A program made the translations under genes and the position numbers. The notes beneath the pieces were generated by a model that worked only from the letters and a program-made list of their open reading frames with translations, was not told where the DNA came from and did no database searches. Of a DNA stretch of 64,000 nt, positions 8,802 through 17,491 are shown in pieces (the first letter of the stretch is position 1; every line of letters begins with the position of its first letter). Source of the stretch: Anderseniella sp. Alg231-50 (GTDB taxonomy: Bacteria; Pseudomonadota; Alphaproteobacteria; Rhizobiales; Aestuariivirgaceae); NCBI RefSeq assembly GCF_900149695.1, contig NZ_LT703003.1:558001-622000 (forward strand), in the 5' to 3' direction.

Positions 8802-9589
8802 AGCGCGCTCCCACACAAGCCGCGCTTTATCACGGCAAGGTTGTGCACAAGCGGTTCACACCGGTACGGCACCGGCTTTCCTATCGTGTTTTCAGTATGT
8901 TACTTCCCCTGAAAGGTATCGACGAGGTGTGCGGAGTAACCAGGTTCCTGTCGCATAACCGGTTCAACCTGGTGTCCTTTCATGATCGCGACCACGGTTT
9001 GCGCGACGGCTCAAGCGTTGCGGATTTCGTCACGCGGACCATGCAGGCAGGCGGTGTCGATACGGACGCCTGCGAGCTGCTGGTACTGTGTTATCCGAGA
9101 ATTCTCGGCTACTGCTTCAACCCGCTGACGACCTACTATGCCGTGACCAAAGCAGGCGACATAACCGCCATGCTGTATGAAGTGTCGAATACGTTCGGCG
9201 AACACACCCACTATTTCGTAACCGGCGGCACAACCCGCAACGGTACGCTGGAGCAAGGGTGCAACAAGCTGTTTCACGTTTCGCCGTTCAACGAGGCAGA
9301 CGGCGAGTACGGCTTCCGCGTTACGACACCGGATGACAATGTTTGCGTCGGCGTATCGCTGCGGCGCGCAGGCAAGGCCATTCTCAATGCGTATTTCAAG
9401 GGCAGCAGGACCAGGCTGACATCGCGCAGCCTCGTGTCAGCAGTGGCGCGTCAGCCGCTGATGACCTGGAAAGTCATTGCCGGCATTCATTTGGAGGCAC
9501 TGCGCCTGTGGATGAAGGGGTTGAAACTACGCCGCAAACCGGGGTTTGCCGGTCTGACGGTGCACAGGACGGAAAGATTTGAACGATGA
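8798..9589 (+). CDS. DUF1365 family protein
   Basis: A 263-aa protein of the DUF1365 family. Visible hallmarks are the start ALYHGKVVHKRFTPVRHRLSY, the central CYPRILGYCFNPLTTYY, and YEVSNTFGEHTHYF. The family's biochemical role is not established; it is almost always encoded between an FAD oxidoreductase and a Cfa-like methyltransferase, as here. No signal peptide or clear transmembrane helix is seen, so it is probably cytoplasmic or peripheral to the membrane. It overlaps the genes on both sides by 4 bp (ATGA), so stoichiometric translation is likely. Confidence 0.85.
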   Translation: MKRAPTQAALYHGKVVHKRFTPVRHRLSYRVFSMLLPLKGIDEVCGVTRFLSHNRFNLVSFHDRDHGLRDGSSVADFVTRTMQAGGVDTDACELLVLCYPRILGYCFNPLTTYYAVTKAGDITAMLYEVSNTFGEHTHYFVTGGTTRNGTLEQGCNKLFHVSPFNEADGEYGFRVTTPDDNVCVGVSLRRAGKAILNAYFKGSRTRLTSRSLVSAVARQPLMTWKVIAGIHLEALRLWMKGLKLRRKPGFAGLTVHRTERFER

Positions 9590-10824
9590 GTGACGAACTA
9601 CTTCAAGCGGCACCGCGACCGGCCAGGTCCCGGCGGCGCCTGACCGGCCGCGTGCTTGAAATTCTCGGCAGGCGCATGGTGAAGGATCGCCTGCAAGGGC
9701 AACTGCGGCTGACCCTGCCGGACGGCCATCGGCTTGCCTTGGGGCAAAGGACAGCACACGGTGTTGATGCCGACCTGACGATAAACTCATACCGGGTCCT
9801 GGAAAAATGTATCCGGCGCGGATCGGTCGGGTTTGGCGAAGCCTATATGGCAGGCGATATAGACTGCAGCGACCTGGTGGCATTGTTCCGGTTTTTCCTG
9901 GTTAACCGTGGCGCGTTTCATGCAGCCGGCGGCAATCTGTTCAAGGTACGCCTCGGCGACAAGCTCGCCCACAAGCAGCGCAGAAACACACTTTCCGGCA
10001 GCCGCCGCAACATTGCTGCCCACTATGACATGGGCAATGATTTTTATGCCCACTGGCTCGATGCGGGCCTGACCTATTCAAGCGCCCTGTTCGACGGCAG
10101 GGATATCGACCTGGAAACCGCGCAACGCGCAAAATATGCCCGCGCCCTGGAACTGGCCGATGTGGCAGACGGGCAATCCATCCTGGAGATCGGCTGCGGC
10201 TGGGGCGGCATGGCGGAACATGCGGCACAGGCCGGCAAAACAGTGGACGGCATCACGCTGTCGGCCCGGCAGCTCGAATTCGCCAAAGACCGCATGAAAC
10301 AGCAAGACCTGGACGATAAGGTTTCCCTGGCGCTCAGGGATTACCGCCAGGTTGAGGGCCGGTATGATGCCATCGTGTCGATCGAGATGATCGAGGCCGT
10401 GGGCGAAGAAAACTGGCCGGCCTACTTTGCCACCCTGGCGCGCCTGCTGAAACCCGGCGGACAGGCCGTCATCCAGGCCATCACGATTGCGCCGGAACAT
10501 TTTGAGCGTTACCGGGCCAAGGTCGACTTCATACAGCGCTACGTCTTCCCAGGCGGCATGCTGCTGACGGACAGCGCGATTTCCGCACATGCAACCGATC
10601 ATGGCATGGCGTTGACGCAAACCCAGAAATTCGGTCGCGACTACGCCACGACCCTGCGCATGTGGAGGCAGAATTTCAACGCAGCCTGGGATGATATCAG
10701 TCCACTTGGTTATGACGAGAAATTCAGGCGCATGTGGTTGTATTACCTGACCTACTGCGAGGCAGGCTTTGACGACGGTGCCATTGATGTGGGTTTTTAC
10801 GTGCTGCGCAAGCAGGCGCACTGA
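9586..10824 (+). CDS. Cyclopropane-fatty-acyl-phospholipid synthase-like SAM methyltransferase
   Basis: Transfers a methylene or methyl group from SAM to a double bond in phospholipid acyl chains. The SAM-binding motif ILEIGCGWGGMAEHAA lies at about residues 197-212, preceded by the family signature AHYDMGNDFYAHWLD and followed by SIEMIEAVGEENW, which carries family active-site residues. Length (412 aa) is normal. Genomes often hold a housekeeping cfa plus this paralogue linked to DUF1365; the linked form may make methylated rather than cyclopropane products, but this cannot be told from sequence. It is coupled to DUF1365 by ATGA. Its stop codon lies inside the -35 element of the next promoter. 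Confidence 0.9.
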   Translation: MSDELLQAAPRPARSRRRLTGRVLEILGRRMVKDRLQGQLRLTLPDGHRLALGQRTAHGVDADLTINSYRVLEKCIRRGSVGFGEAYMAGDIDCSDLVALFRFFLVNRGAFHAAGGNLFKVRLGDKLAHKQRRNTLSGSRRNIAAHYDMGNDFYAHWLDAGLTYSSALFDGRDIDLETAQRAKYARALELADVADGQSILEIGCGWGGMAEHAAQAGKTVDGITLSARQLEFAKDRMKQQDLDDKVSLALRDYRQVEGRYDAIVSIEMIEAVGEENWPAYFATLARLLKPGGQAVIQAITIAPEHFERYRAKVDFIQRYVFPGGMLLTDSAISAHATDHGMALTQTQKFGRDYATTLRMWRQNFNAAWDDISPLGYDEKFRRMWLYYLTYCEAGFDDGAIDVGFYVLRKQAH

Positions 10825-10849
10825 TCCATCCGGCCAACGGTTTCGTTAG
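10822..10849 (+). promoter_or_regulatory. Putative sigma-E promoter overlapping the cfa stop codon
   Basis: TGATCC (10822-10827), 16 bp, CGTTAG (10844-10849). The first three bases of the -35 are the TGA stop of the cfa-like gene. It lies about 50 bp before the DUF3833 start. Spacing and bases match the sites before the upstream operon and before rpoE. Confidence 0.7.
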
Positions 10850-10900
10850 AGATATCAACGCTCTATTTCAACTCATAAAACCCGTGTCAGGACCCACGAA

Positions 10901-11371
10901 ATGCTTCAACGCAATCCGGACAGCATCGCCATGCCGGCATTCAACATGGCCGGCTATTTTGAAGGCCGCACCCGCGCCTGGGGAATGTTTGAGACCATCA
11001 CCGGCAAGGTCAAGAAATCCTTCGTGGCAGATATCGAAGGCCGCTGGGACGGCAGGGACTTCCTTCTGGAAGAAGATTTCACGTTTTCCGACGGAGAAAA
11101 GGAATCCCGCGTCTGGCGGTTGAAATTCAGCGATGACGGCAGCTTTCAGGCCAGTTGCGCCGATACACCGTCTCCGGGCAAGGGCGTAGTGACGGCCATG
11201 CGCGGAGACCTGGCCTATTCGATGGCCCTGAGGGTCGGCGGCAAGAAAGTGATGCTGTCATTCTCGGACCTGTTTTACCAGATCGATGAAAATACCGTGC
11301 TCAATCGCGCGAAGGTCAAGAAGTTCGGCATCCCCGTCGGCCAGGTCCTGATTTCTTTCCGCAAGGCGTAA
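10901..11371 (+). CDS. DUF3833 family protein
   Basis: A 156-aa protein matching DUF3833 by its FEGRTRAWGMFE opening and the DIEGRWDGRDFLLEEDFTFSDGEKESRVW block. Family members are often lipoproteins encoded in the same FAD oxidoreductase/DUF1365/Cfa cluster. This one has no lipobox or signal peptide, so it is probably cytoplasmic or peripheral. Function is unknown; a lipid-binding or lipid-modification role is inferred from context. The ATG has AGGA about 8 bp upstream. The gene has its own sigma-E-type promoter in addition to possible read-through from cfa. Confidence 0.8.
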   Translation: MLQRNPDSIAMPAFNMAGYFEGRTRAWGMFETITGKVKKSFVADIEGRWDGRDFLLEEDFTFSDGEKESRVWRLKFSDDGSFQASCADTPSPGKGVVTAMRGDLAYSMALRVGGKKVMLSFSDLFYQIDENTVLNRAKVKKFGIPVGQVLISFRKA

Positions 11372-11540
11372 GCGGCGCCTTCAGCGGGGCGTCCGGGCGG
11401 TTGCTGCCCGCGACGCTTCATCAAATACCCCGCCCCCGAAAACGGGAGACCTCGCCCGGAGGCGAGGCCAGCATCAGGTAAATGCCACTACAGAGGGGGC
11501 AGGCGGCAAATCCCAACGCATTCTGCAAACCCGGAAGAGT

Positions 11541-12158
11541 TTACTCTGCTGCTTCGCTGGGCGCCTGATCACACATCTGGGCGATCTGGTCACCGAGCAT
11601 GGAGATGGCGTGGCCAACATCGCGGATCTTGCTGTCCTGCTGCTTGTTTGCCAGTGAGAGCGACGCGGTAAAGTCCATGTCCATTCTCATATTGGCAGCC
11701 TTGCAGTTGCCGATCTGGGTATCGAGTTCGGACAGCTTTTCGCTCAGCGACTGTTCACGTTCAGCCAGTTCACGTTCCACATTGGCAACTTTCTGAAACA
11801 GCGCCTCTTCGCGTGCCGCCAGTTCCGCTTCAACCTGGGAAATCTTCTTGTTGAGAGCCTGTTCGCGCTCGGTTACATCCGACTGAACGTAGGTTATCTG
11901 CTGCTGCAGCATTTCCTCGCGCTTGTTCAGGTCTTCTTCACGCTCTTCGAGAATGAGCAAAAGCTCCTTGAGACGGGTTTCCGTCACCGTCAGGCTTGGA
12001 CCGACCAGAATGTCGCGCAGGGTCTCCAGCTGGTCTGGAGTTGGCTCGTGCTCCTGCTCGGAGACGGAATTGTGGCCCACAGGCGCTGGTGCGGTTTCCA
12101 TGGCTTCGTTCTCCTGCCCACTCGGCGCGGTGTTCTTTTTCCGGTTCAGTTTTTTCAT
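11541..12158 (-). CDS. Coiled-coil protein with four 18-residue repeats
   Basis: A 205-aa soluble protein of unknown function. Residues 1-50 are polar and probably disordered. Residues 60-150 form a long charged helix containing four consecutive 18-residue repeats (79-96, 97-114, 115-132, 133-150) with consensus (E/K/A)RE(E/Q)xL at each start. Eighteen residues equals a heptad plus a hendecad, which favours an extended coiled coil. The tail has two Cys (C152, C196). The start at 12158 is chosen for GGAGG 8 bp upstream; the frame stays open for 57 more codons to 12329 but has no ribosome site there. I do not recognise the family; a scaffold or structural role is a guess. Confidence 0.65.
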   Translation of the reverse strand: MKKLNRKKNTAPSGQENEAMETAPAPVGHNSVSEQEHEPTPDQLETLRDILVGPSLTVTETRLKELLLILEEREEDLNKREEMLQQQITYVQSDVTEREQALNKKISQVEAELAAREEALFQKVANVERELAEREQSLSEKLSELDTQIGNCKAANMRMDMDFTASLSLANKQQDSKIRDVGHAISMLGDQIAQMCDQAPSEAAE

Positions 12159-12511
12159 CGGCTCATCCTCCGTCCGGTCTGATTCTGCTTCAAACTGGGA
12201 CACATGCCCCTTCTGTAAGATGTGTTGAACATATTCATTATCAGCCAGATGATAGTTGAAACTGGCAAGATTTGGCTCAATTACAGGCTTTTTCGACCCA
12301 CTAAGCCCGTTACCCTGGGTAGTCCGCATTTGCTTTTGTCTTTCGTTTCAATCAGTAATGCCGTGAACTGACGCAAATGCCGTGCCAAACATACCCTTGC
12401 GTTATTTTTCGCTGTTTTTCGCCGATACCACCACTTATTCGTGTTGTTATGAAGCTCACTACACGTCCCAATTTGATTCAGAGATGATCTGTAATTCCCT
12501 TTTTGAACAAC
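12159..12511. other. Divergent intergenic region, comparatively AT-rich
   Basis: A 353-bp region between the coiled-coil gene and the MFS gene. It contains the GGAGG for the former and T-rich stretches (around 12410-12422 and 12496-12505). The frame of the coiled-coil gene remains open through half of it, so a longer product cannot be fully excluded. No RNA gene, repeat or clear promoter is recognised. Confidence 0.5.
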
Positions 12512-13726
12512 ATGTTAACCACTGCAAAAACAGCGCCAGCCATAGCCACCCTCATTCTGATCACCGGGCTTTCGACGCTTTCGTTGAACATGTTCATTCC
12601 GTCATTGTCGAAAATCGCGGAGACCTTCGACGCTGACTACAGCCTGACCAGCCTGTCAATCGCCGGCTATCTGGGCATGACGGCGATATTGCAGATCATC
12701 ATCGGACCCCTGTCGGACAGATTTGGCCGGCGCCCGATCCTGCTCGCCGGGCTGCTGATTTTCATCCTGGCGTCGGTCGGCTGTCTGCTGGCGAGGGACA
12801 TCTGGACATTTCTGTCTTTCAGGATGATCCAGGCCAGCGTTATCTGCGGGGCGGCGCTGTCGCCGGCAATCGTCAGGGACATGGTGCCCGAAAGGCAGGC
12901 GGCCAGTCTTCTAGGCTATGTCAGCATGGCGATGGCAGTTGCCCCAATGCTGGGTCCGATGTTCGGCGGACTGCTGGATGAACTGTTCGGATGGCGGGCC
13001 AGTTTCGTAGCTTTCGTCGGCATTGGCATGTTTGTTTTCGGCTTGTGCTGGATCGATCTGGGCGAAACCAACCATAATCGCTCGGATACTTTTTCCGACC
13101 AGTTTGGGACATATCCCGAATTGTTGTCCTCGAAACGCTTCTGGGGCTACTCAGCATGCATGGCATTCTCAACAGGCGCGTTTTATGCATTTCTGGCCGG
13201 TGTGCCATTGGTCGCCCAGACACTGTTTGGCATGTCGAGCGGAACACTGGGCATTTACATCGGCAGCATTACCGGGGGGTTCTTTGTCGGCAGTTTCCTG
13301 TCCGGCCGCTATGCGAAGCGCTATCACCTGACCAGCCTGATGATTGCTGGCAGGGTGGCCGCCTGCATCGGTCTTACAGCTGGCCTGATGATATTCCTGG
13401 CCGGATATGTGCACGAGTTATTCCTGTTCGGCGCGACGATTTTCGTCGGGCTCGGCAACGGCCTGACAATGCCCAGCAGCAGTGTTGGCGCGATGTCGGT
13501 CAGGCCGCAGCTGGCCGGCAGTGCAGCCGGCCTGTCCGGCGCCCTGACAGTGGCCGGTGGTGCCATCATCACCTATCTGACCAGCTCCATGCTGACGGAG
13601 CAAAACGGCGTCTATGTCCTGTTTGCCATGATGCTGTTGTGTTCAGCCCTTGGCTTGCTGGCAGCACTTGCGGTCCGCTGGCTGGATCAGAAAGAGTGCC
13701 AGAGCCAAAATCCGGACCATCGCTGA
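12512..13726 (+). CDS. MFS multidrug efflux transporter, Bcr/CflA type
   Basis: Inner-membrane drug/proton antiporter with about 12 hydrophobic segments. Visible signatures are LNMFIPSL in the first helix, GPLSDRFGRRP in the loop between helices 2 and 3, and the long amphipathic central loop after residue 185. Length (404 aa) is typical of Bcr/CflA exporters. The ATG at 12512 is preferred to a TTG three codons upstream; no strong ribosome site is seen for either. The substrate is unknown. It is monocistronic and convergent with the VOC-protein gene. Confidence 0.87.
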   Translation: MLTTAKTAPAIATLILITGLSTLSLNMFIPSLSKIAETFDADYSLTSLSIAGYLGMTAILQIIIGPLSDRFGRRPILLAGLLIFILASVGCLLARDIWTFLSFRMIQASVICGAALSPAIVRDMVPERQAASLLGYVSMAMAVAPMLGPMFGGLLDELFGWRASFVAFVGIGMFVFGLCWIDLGETNHNRSDTFSDQFGTYPELLSSKRFWGYSACMAFSTGAFYAFLAGVPLVAQTLFGMSSGTLGIYIGSITGGFFVGSFLSGRYAKRYHLTSLMIAGRVAACIGLTAGLMIFLAGYVHELFLFGATIFVGLGNGLTMPSSSVGAMSVRPQLAGSAAGLSGALTVAGGAIITYLTSSMLTEQNGVYVLFAMMLLCSALGLLAALAVRWLDQKECQSQNPDHR

Positions 13727-13743
13727 GCCGGACTGCCGGTGGA

Positions 13744-14499
13744 TCAGCCCCGGCGATCCTCAATGAGCAGGCCCGCATACCCGGCTCTGCCGGAAGCTGC
13801 GGGCCGAACCGGCCTTTCCGGCTCCGTCAGGTGCTGCAACTCCAGCGTTGTGTAAGGCCGCTGCCACAGCCACGGCCGGTCCTCTACCGCTTCGATGTCT
13901 CCGTTGGGCGGCGTTTCACCGGTGAATGCCAGAAAATACAGCGTGAATCCGCGCCCGGCGACAACCTGTTTTGACAGCAGGCGCATGCCCATTGAACGCT
14001 GATAAAGCGCAAGAGCGTTATCAAGGTTCGCCACCCGCAATGTAATCTGTCCAATCTGCGCACCGCCACCCAGCGGCAGGTCAGGATTGCCCGGCGATGT
14101 GCGCGGCCGGCCTTCAAATGTGTGCTGCAGCAACTCGATCTGAAAACCATCCGGGTCGGTGAGGTGGCACATGTAACCGATATCGAGAAACTGGCGCGGC
14201 TGCGTGACCGCCACACCCGCCCGGCTGAGCTGTTCAAACGCCATGTCCACATCCGGCAGCGTGATGCCGATCTTCCAGTATTCATCAGACCCATCATGGA
14301 CGTAAGGGTCTGGAGAAGATGCCGGCCGCAGCTCCAGGCCTGCTCCAGGCCCGCCATAGCCCAGCCGCAGGAATTCACCGGAGCGGTCAACGGCCATGCC
14401 GAGATGCCGGGTATAAAATGCGGCAAGCTGTTCAGGCGAGGCCACGTTCAGGGCCACCCCTGCGAGCCTGTGGGCTGCGGCTGACCCGCCAGTGTTCAT
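13744..14499 (-). CDS. VOC superfamily protein (glyoxalase/dioxygenase-like), two modules
   Basis: A 251-aa protein with two vicinal-oxygen-chelate modules. The first covers about 10-130 (GVALNVASPEQLAAFY ... DPDGFQIELLQ) and the second about 145-250 (ITLRVANLDNALALYQRSMGM). The DPDG(F)xIEL motif and Glu positions fit a metal site in the first module; the second lacks an equally clear one. It could be a glyoxalase I-like lyase, an extradiol dioxygenase or a resistance protein. The ATG has GAGGGG about 10 bp upstream. It lies about 70 bp from the EamA gene on the same strand and may share its transcript. Confidence 0.75.
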   Translation of the reverse strand: MNTGGSAAAHRLAGVALNVASPEQLAAFYTRHLGMAVDRSGEFLRLGYGGPGAGLELRPASSPDPYVHDGSDEYWKIGITLPDVDMAFEQLSRAGVAVTQPRQFLDIGYMCHLTDPDGFQIELLQHTFEGRPRTSPGNPDLPLGGGAQIGQITLRVANLDNALALYQRSMGMRLLSKQVVAGRGFTLYFLAFTGETPPNGDIEAVEDRPWLWQRPYTTLELQHLTEPERPVRPAASGRAGYAGLLIEDRRG

Positions 14500-14569
14500 A
14501 CCAGCATCCCCTCATGAACAAAATTGACCATCGTTCCCGCCTGAAAACAGTATCTGCAGCAAACAACTA

Positions 14570-15457
14570 TCACACTTTCACCGGTCGCCATCCAGCCGCC
14601 AGAAGTATACCGCCTGTCGCCAGGAAAAGCCCTGCCCAGGCCAGCAGGCTCGGCCATTCGCCCAATACGGGAATTGCCAGCAGGGCAACCATGCCGGGCA
14701 CCATCGCCATCATCGCAGCGGTTGCCGACGGGCCTATCGAGCGCACCGCTGTTGTAAACAGCAGCACAGCCACCACGCTGGGACCGAGTCCCTGATAGGC
14801 ACCCTGCAGAATGATCTCGGACCAGGGCGCTGCCTGCACCGCCTTGGGCAGAAAGGCCAGGTAAAGCAGGCCGAACCATGCGAGATTAACCGTTGGAATA
14901 CACACCATGGCCTGCATCGGCGTGAGCTGCCAGGCCTTGGTGCCGATCATGTTGATGGCAATAAACAGGGCCGAGCCGATGAACATGAGATGGCCAATCC
15001 ACGCATTGGGCGCCACGCCGCCGGTATCCCGGTCCCAGCCGATCAACGCGCAGCCGACCAGTATCACGGCCATGCCGGCAACTTTCCATGTATCCGGCCG
15101 GTCTTTCAGCCATATCCAGCCCAGAATGGCCGCGAATACCGGCAGTGTGCCGTTCATCATGATGCCTGCATGCGAGGCAGGTGCGAACTGGAAACCGCCG
15201 AAGGCCAGCAGCAGATACGGGACACCCTGGCCGCATGAAATGAGAAAAATCTGCCACCATCGCAGGTTGCGTGGCCAATAGCGCCAGACAAAGGGCGCCA
15301 CAGCAACGGTTGCAACCACAAACCGCAATGCAACCATGTCGTAGATAGTCAACGTCTGAACAACGCCGAGCCTCGACACCACAACCCATCCCGACCAGAT
15401 AAAGATGACACCGAGCGCGGCAAACCATCCGATCAGGGGGTGGGCAGGGGCAGACAT
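14570..15457 (-). CDS. EamA/DMT-superfamily transporter
   Basis: A 295-aa inner-membrane protein with ten hydrophobic segments in two EamA repeats, the architecture of the drug/metabolite transporter superfamily. The first begins GWFAALGVIFIWSGWVVVSRLG and the second around WIGHLMFIGSALFIAINM. Members export amino acids, nucleotides or other metabolites; the substrate here is not predictable. It is first of a possible two-gene minus-strand unit with the VOC gene. Confidence 0.85.
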   Translation of the reverse strand: MSAPAHPLIGWFAALGVIFIWSGWVVVSRLGVVQTLTIYDMVALRFVVATVAVAPFVWRYWPRNLRWWQIFLISCGQGVPYLLLAFGGFQFAPASHAGIMMNGTLPVFAAILGWIWLKDRPDTWKVAGMAVILVGCALIGWDRDTGGVAPNAWIGHLMFIGSALFIAINMIGTKAWQLTPMQAMVCIPTVNLAWFGLLYLAFLPKAVQAAPWSEIILQGAYQGLGPSVVAVLLFTTAVRSIGPSATAAMMAMVPGMVALLAIPVLGEWPSLLAWAGLFLATGGILLAAGWRPVKV

Positions 15458-15606
15458 GGCAACGGGTTTTCCTGAAAAGTCATGCGGTTTTCAAAACAGC
15501 AGAGGACCGGCCATCTGAAAACGGGGAAGTGAATAGGCTTGCACGCAGTTTTGCGCCTGCATCCTGCTTAACACACACATGGCAATCCGGTTCATGACAT
15601 TTTCAG

Positions 15607-15948
15607 CTAGCATCCATGCGCCAGCGCGCAGGCATCGGCATCATCGCTGCAATCCGCCAGCAGGCCGGCTTCACCGCCGGCAAGTGCGTCACACTCCGCC
15701 TTGTAGGACAGGCATTCGGAGACGGTGGGCGTGGCAGGACACACCGGCAGTTCCATTTTCCCGATACAACGGGTAAAATCCGCATAGCAAACCGACCGCC
15801 ATTGCGCGTCCCCGAAAGACAGGCGGGCGCAGCTTGCATATTCCCACCAGCACGACGGCGCATCATTTTCATCCTGAGCCTGAGCGAGACCTGCACCGAT
15901 CACACAGCAGCCAACAAGGACAATTGCCAATGTGTTGATTTTCCCCAT
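15607..15948 (-). CDS. Small exported cysteine-rich protein
   Basis: A 113-aa protein with a signal peptide (MGKINTLAIVLVGCCVIGAG, probable cleavage after AQA near residue 24). The mature part has ten cysteines, an even number consistent with periplasmic disulfides, plus an adjacent Trp pair after the first Cys. A lipobox-like LVGC lies at 11-14, but the hydrophobic run continues past it, so signal peptidase I processing is more likely. The ATG at 15948 has GGAGG upstream; the in-frame extension to 15993 has none. I do not recognise the family. Its neighbours are an EamA gene and the rpoE-chrR-SDR operon, with about 100 bp to the latter. Confidence 0.7.
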   Translation of the reverse strand: MGKINTLAIVLVGCCVIGAGLAQAQDENDAPSCWWEYASCARLSFGDAQWRSVCYADFTRCIGKMELPVCPATPTVSECLSYKAECDALAGGEAGLLADCSDDADACALAHGC

Positions 15949-16054
15949 ATGCCCTCCTGTCCATCGCCAACAGACTAACGCCATCTGCACCACGTTTGAA
16001 ACAGGGTGTGCAATACCGGGGCTTCAAGCCGGACAGATACCTGCGCCAAACACG

Positions 16055-16819
16055 TCAGGTGCGCTGCACGAAGCGTGCCATCAGCCAGAAGTAGAGCCGG
16101 TAGGGCAACACGCGCAAAAGCTTCATGATCACGGCCAGGCGGGTCGGAAACACGATCTCGAACCGGTCGGACCGCAACCCTGCAATAATGCGGCGCGAGG
16201 CGTCTTGCGGCTCCATGAGAAACGGCATCGGAAAGTCATTGGTATCTGTCATCGGCGTACGCACGAACCCGGGATTGATGATCTGCACCTTGATGTTGTG
16301 CTGCGCGGCATCGGTTCGCAAGGCTTCCGCCATGGAGATCAGGGCTGCCTTGGTGGGCGCATAGGTAACCGCCCGTGGAATGCCGCGATATCCGGCAACC
16401 GATGCTACCGGTGCGATGTGACCGGCGCGACGCCTGATCATGGACGGCAGAACAGCATCAACCAAATTGGCCGCACCTTCATAATTGACCCGCATTGCAT
16501 TGATCGAATCCTCCGCCTGGAAACTCTCGATATCCCGGATGATCCAGATCCCCGCCGCCATGATAACAAGGTCCGGTGGCCCGATGTCCGCTTCAATCGC
16601 CCGGGCGGTTTTCCGGCAGGCGGCCAGATCAGTCACGTCAAGCGGGTAACTGCAGATGTTGGGACTGTCAGCGGCAAGTTCCGCAAGTGCATCGCCTGAG
16701 CGCGCTGATGCCGCAACCATTGCGCCCTGACCGGCAAGATCAAGTGCAAGCTGGCGGCCGATGCCGGAGCTCGCACCGGTAATCCATACTGTTTTCCAGG
16801 ATGCTTGGGATTGATCCAT
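16055..16819 (-). CDS. Short-chain dehydrogenase/reductase in the rpoE-chrR operon
   Basis: A 254-aa classical SDR. The cofactor motif TGASSGIG lies near residue 15, an AAG motif is present (VIMAAGIW), and the catalytic YAPTK (Tyr-x3-Lys) follows SVAGYRG with the serine upstream. It likely reduces or oxidises a carbonyl/hydroxyl with NAD(P). It starts 12 bp after chrR on the same strand, so it is transcribed from the sigma-E promoter at 18125-18152. An SDR is also part of the sigma-E regulon in R. sphaeroides. A role in repairing or modifying oxidised lipids is inferred from that context only. Confidence 0.87.
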   Translation of the reverse strand: MDQSQASWKTVWITGASSGIGRQLALDLAGQGAMVAASARSGDALAELAADSPNICSYPLDVTDLAACRKTARAIEADIGPPDLVIMAAGIWIIRDIESFQAEDSINAMRVNYEGAANLVDAVLPSMIRRRAGHIAPVASVAGYRGIPRAVTYAPTKAALISMAEALRTDAAQHNIKVQIINPGFVRTPMTDTNDFPMPFLMEPQDASRRIIAGLRSDRFEIVFPTRLAVIMKLLRVLPYRLYFWLMARFVQRT

Positions 16820-16831
16820 GCTTGCGGAGCG

Positions 16832-17491
16832 TCAGATACCGACAATGGGTTGCAGCAACCGGGGTACCAGCCCCTTGAAACGTGCCGGCGCTTCGGTGGC
16901 GATCAGGCAAATGCAGTCTTCGCCGTCCTCAATCACCGGCTGGTGTTCAATATCTTCGTCCAGGTCAGCCACGTCACCAGGCGCAAACCGCCCGATCTGG
17001 TCACGATAGGCACCACGCAGGATCAATGTCATTTCCTGGCCTGCATGACCGTGATCAGGCAGTTTATGCCCGGGCCGAACCTTCAACAGGTAGAGGCTGG
17101 AGCCATCAGGATTTTTCTCAATGACATGAATACCGACACCTGGTCCCGCCGTCTTCCAGCGCACATCATCAAGCTTGTGGTCAAGCAAGCGGGATACCGG
17201 CAAGGGCAATGACGGATCCGGATCGTCAGACACATCCCTGCGCGACTTCGGTTGCACCCAGTCGCTGCCGTCAATGCGTTCGAACACCGATGACAGGGCA
17301 TCAGAACTCATCTGCTCTTTTTCACTGGTCTCCAGCAATGCGGCCCCGACGGCCTCGGCAGTGCGCACCTTGGCCCGACAATGATCGCACATGGCAACAT
17401 GACTTGCAGCCACCACGGACAGACAGTTGGAAAGGCTGCCGCCCGCATAGGCCACTACTGTTGCATCGTCCAGATGGAACACCGTATTCAT
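16832..17491 (-). CDS. chrR: ChrR-type zinc anti-sigma factor with cupin domain
   Basis: Anti-sigma factor that holds sigma-E inactive until singlet oxygen or a related stress acts. The N-terminal zinc domain has H6, H31, C35 and C38, the same spacing as the characterised R. sphaeroides ChrR ligands. The C-terminal cupin has H147-x-H149-x3-E153 and H183, matching the second zinc site needed for singlet-oxygen sensing in that protein. The 219-aa length is typical. It overlaps rpoE by 4 bp (ATGA), coupling antagonist to sigma factor, and is followed 12 bp later by an SDR gene. Confidence 0.93.
   Translation of the reverse strand: MNTVFHLDDATVVAYAGGSLSNCLSVVAASHVAMCDHCRAKVRTAEAVGAALLETSEKEQMSSDALSSVFERIDGSDWVQPKSRRDVSDDPDPSLPLPVSRLLDHKLDDVRWKTAGPGVGIHVIEKNPDGSSLYLLKVRPGHKLPDHGHAGQEMTLILRGAYRDQIGRFAPGDVADLDEDIEHQPVIEDGEDCICLIATEAPARFKGLVPRLLQPIVGI

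Noticed and set aside
11450-11467. CCTCGCC/GGCGAGG stem as a terminator between DUF3833 and the coiled-coil gene
   Set aside because: The stem is only 7 bp with no T-run on either strand; too weak to call.
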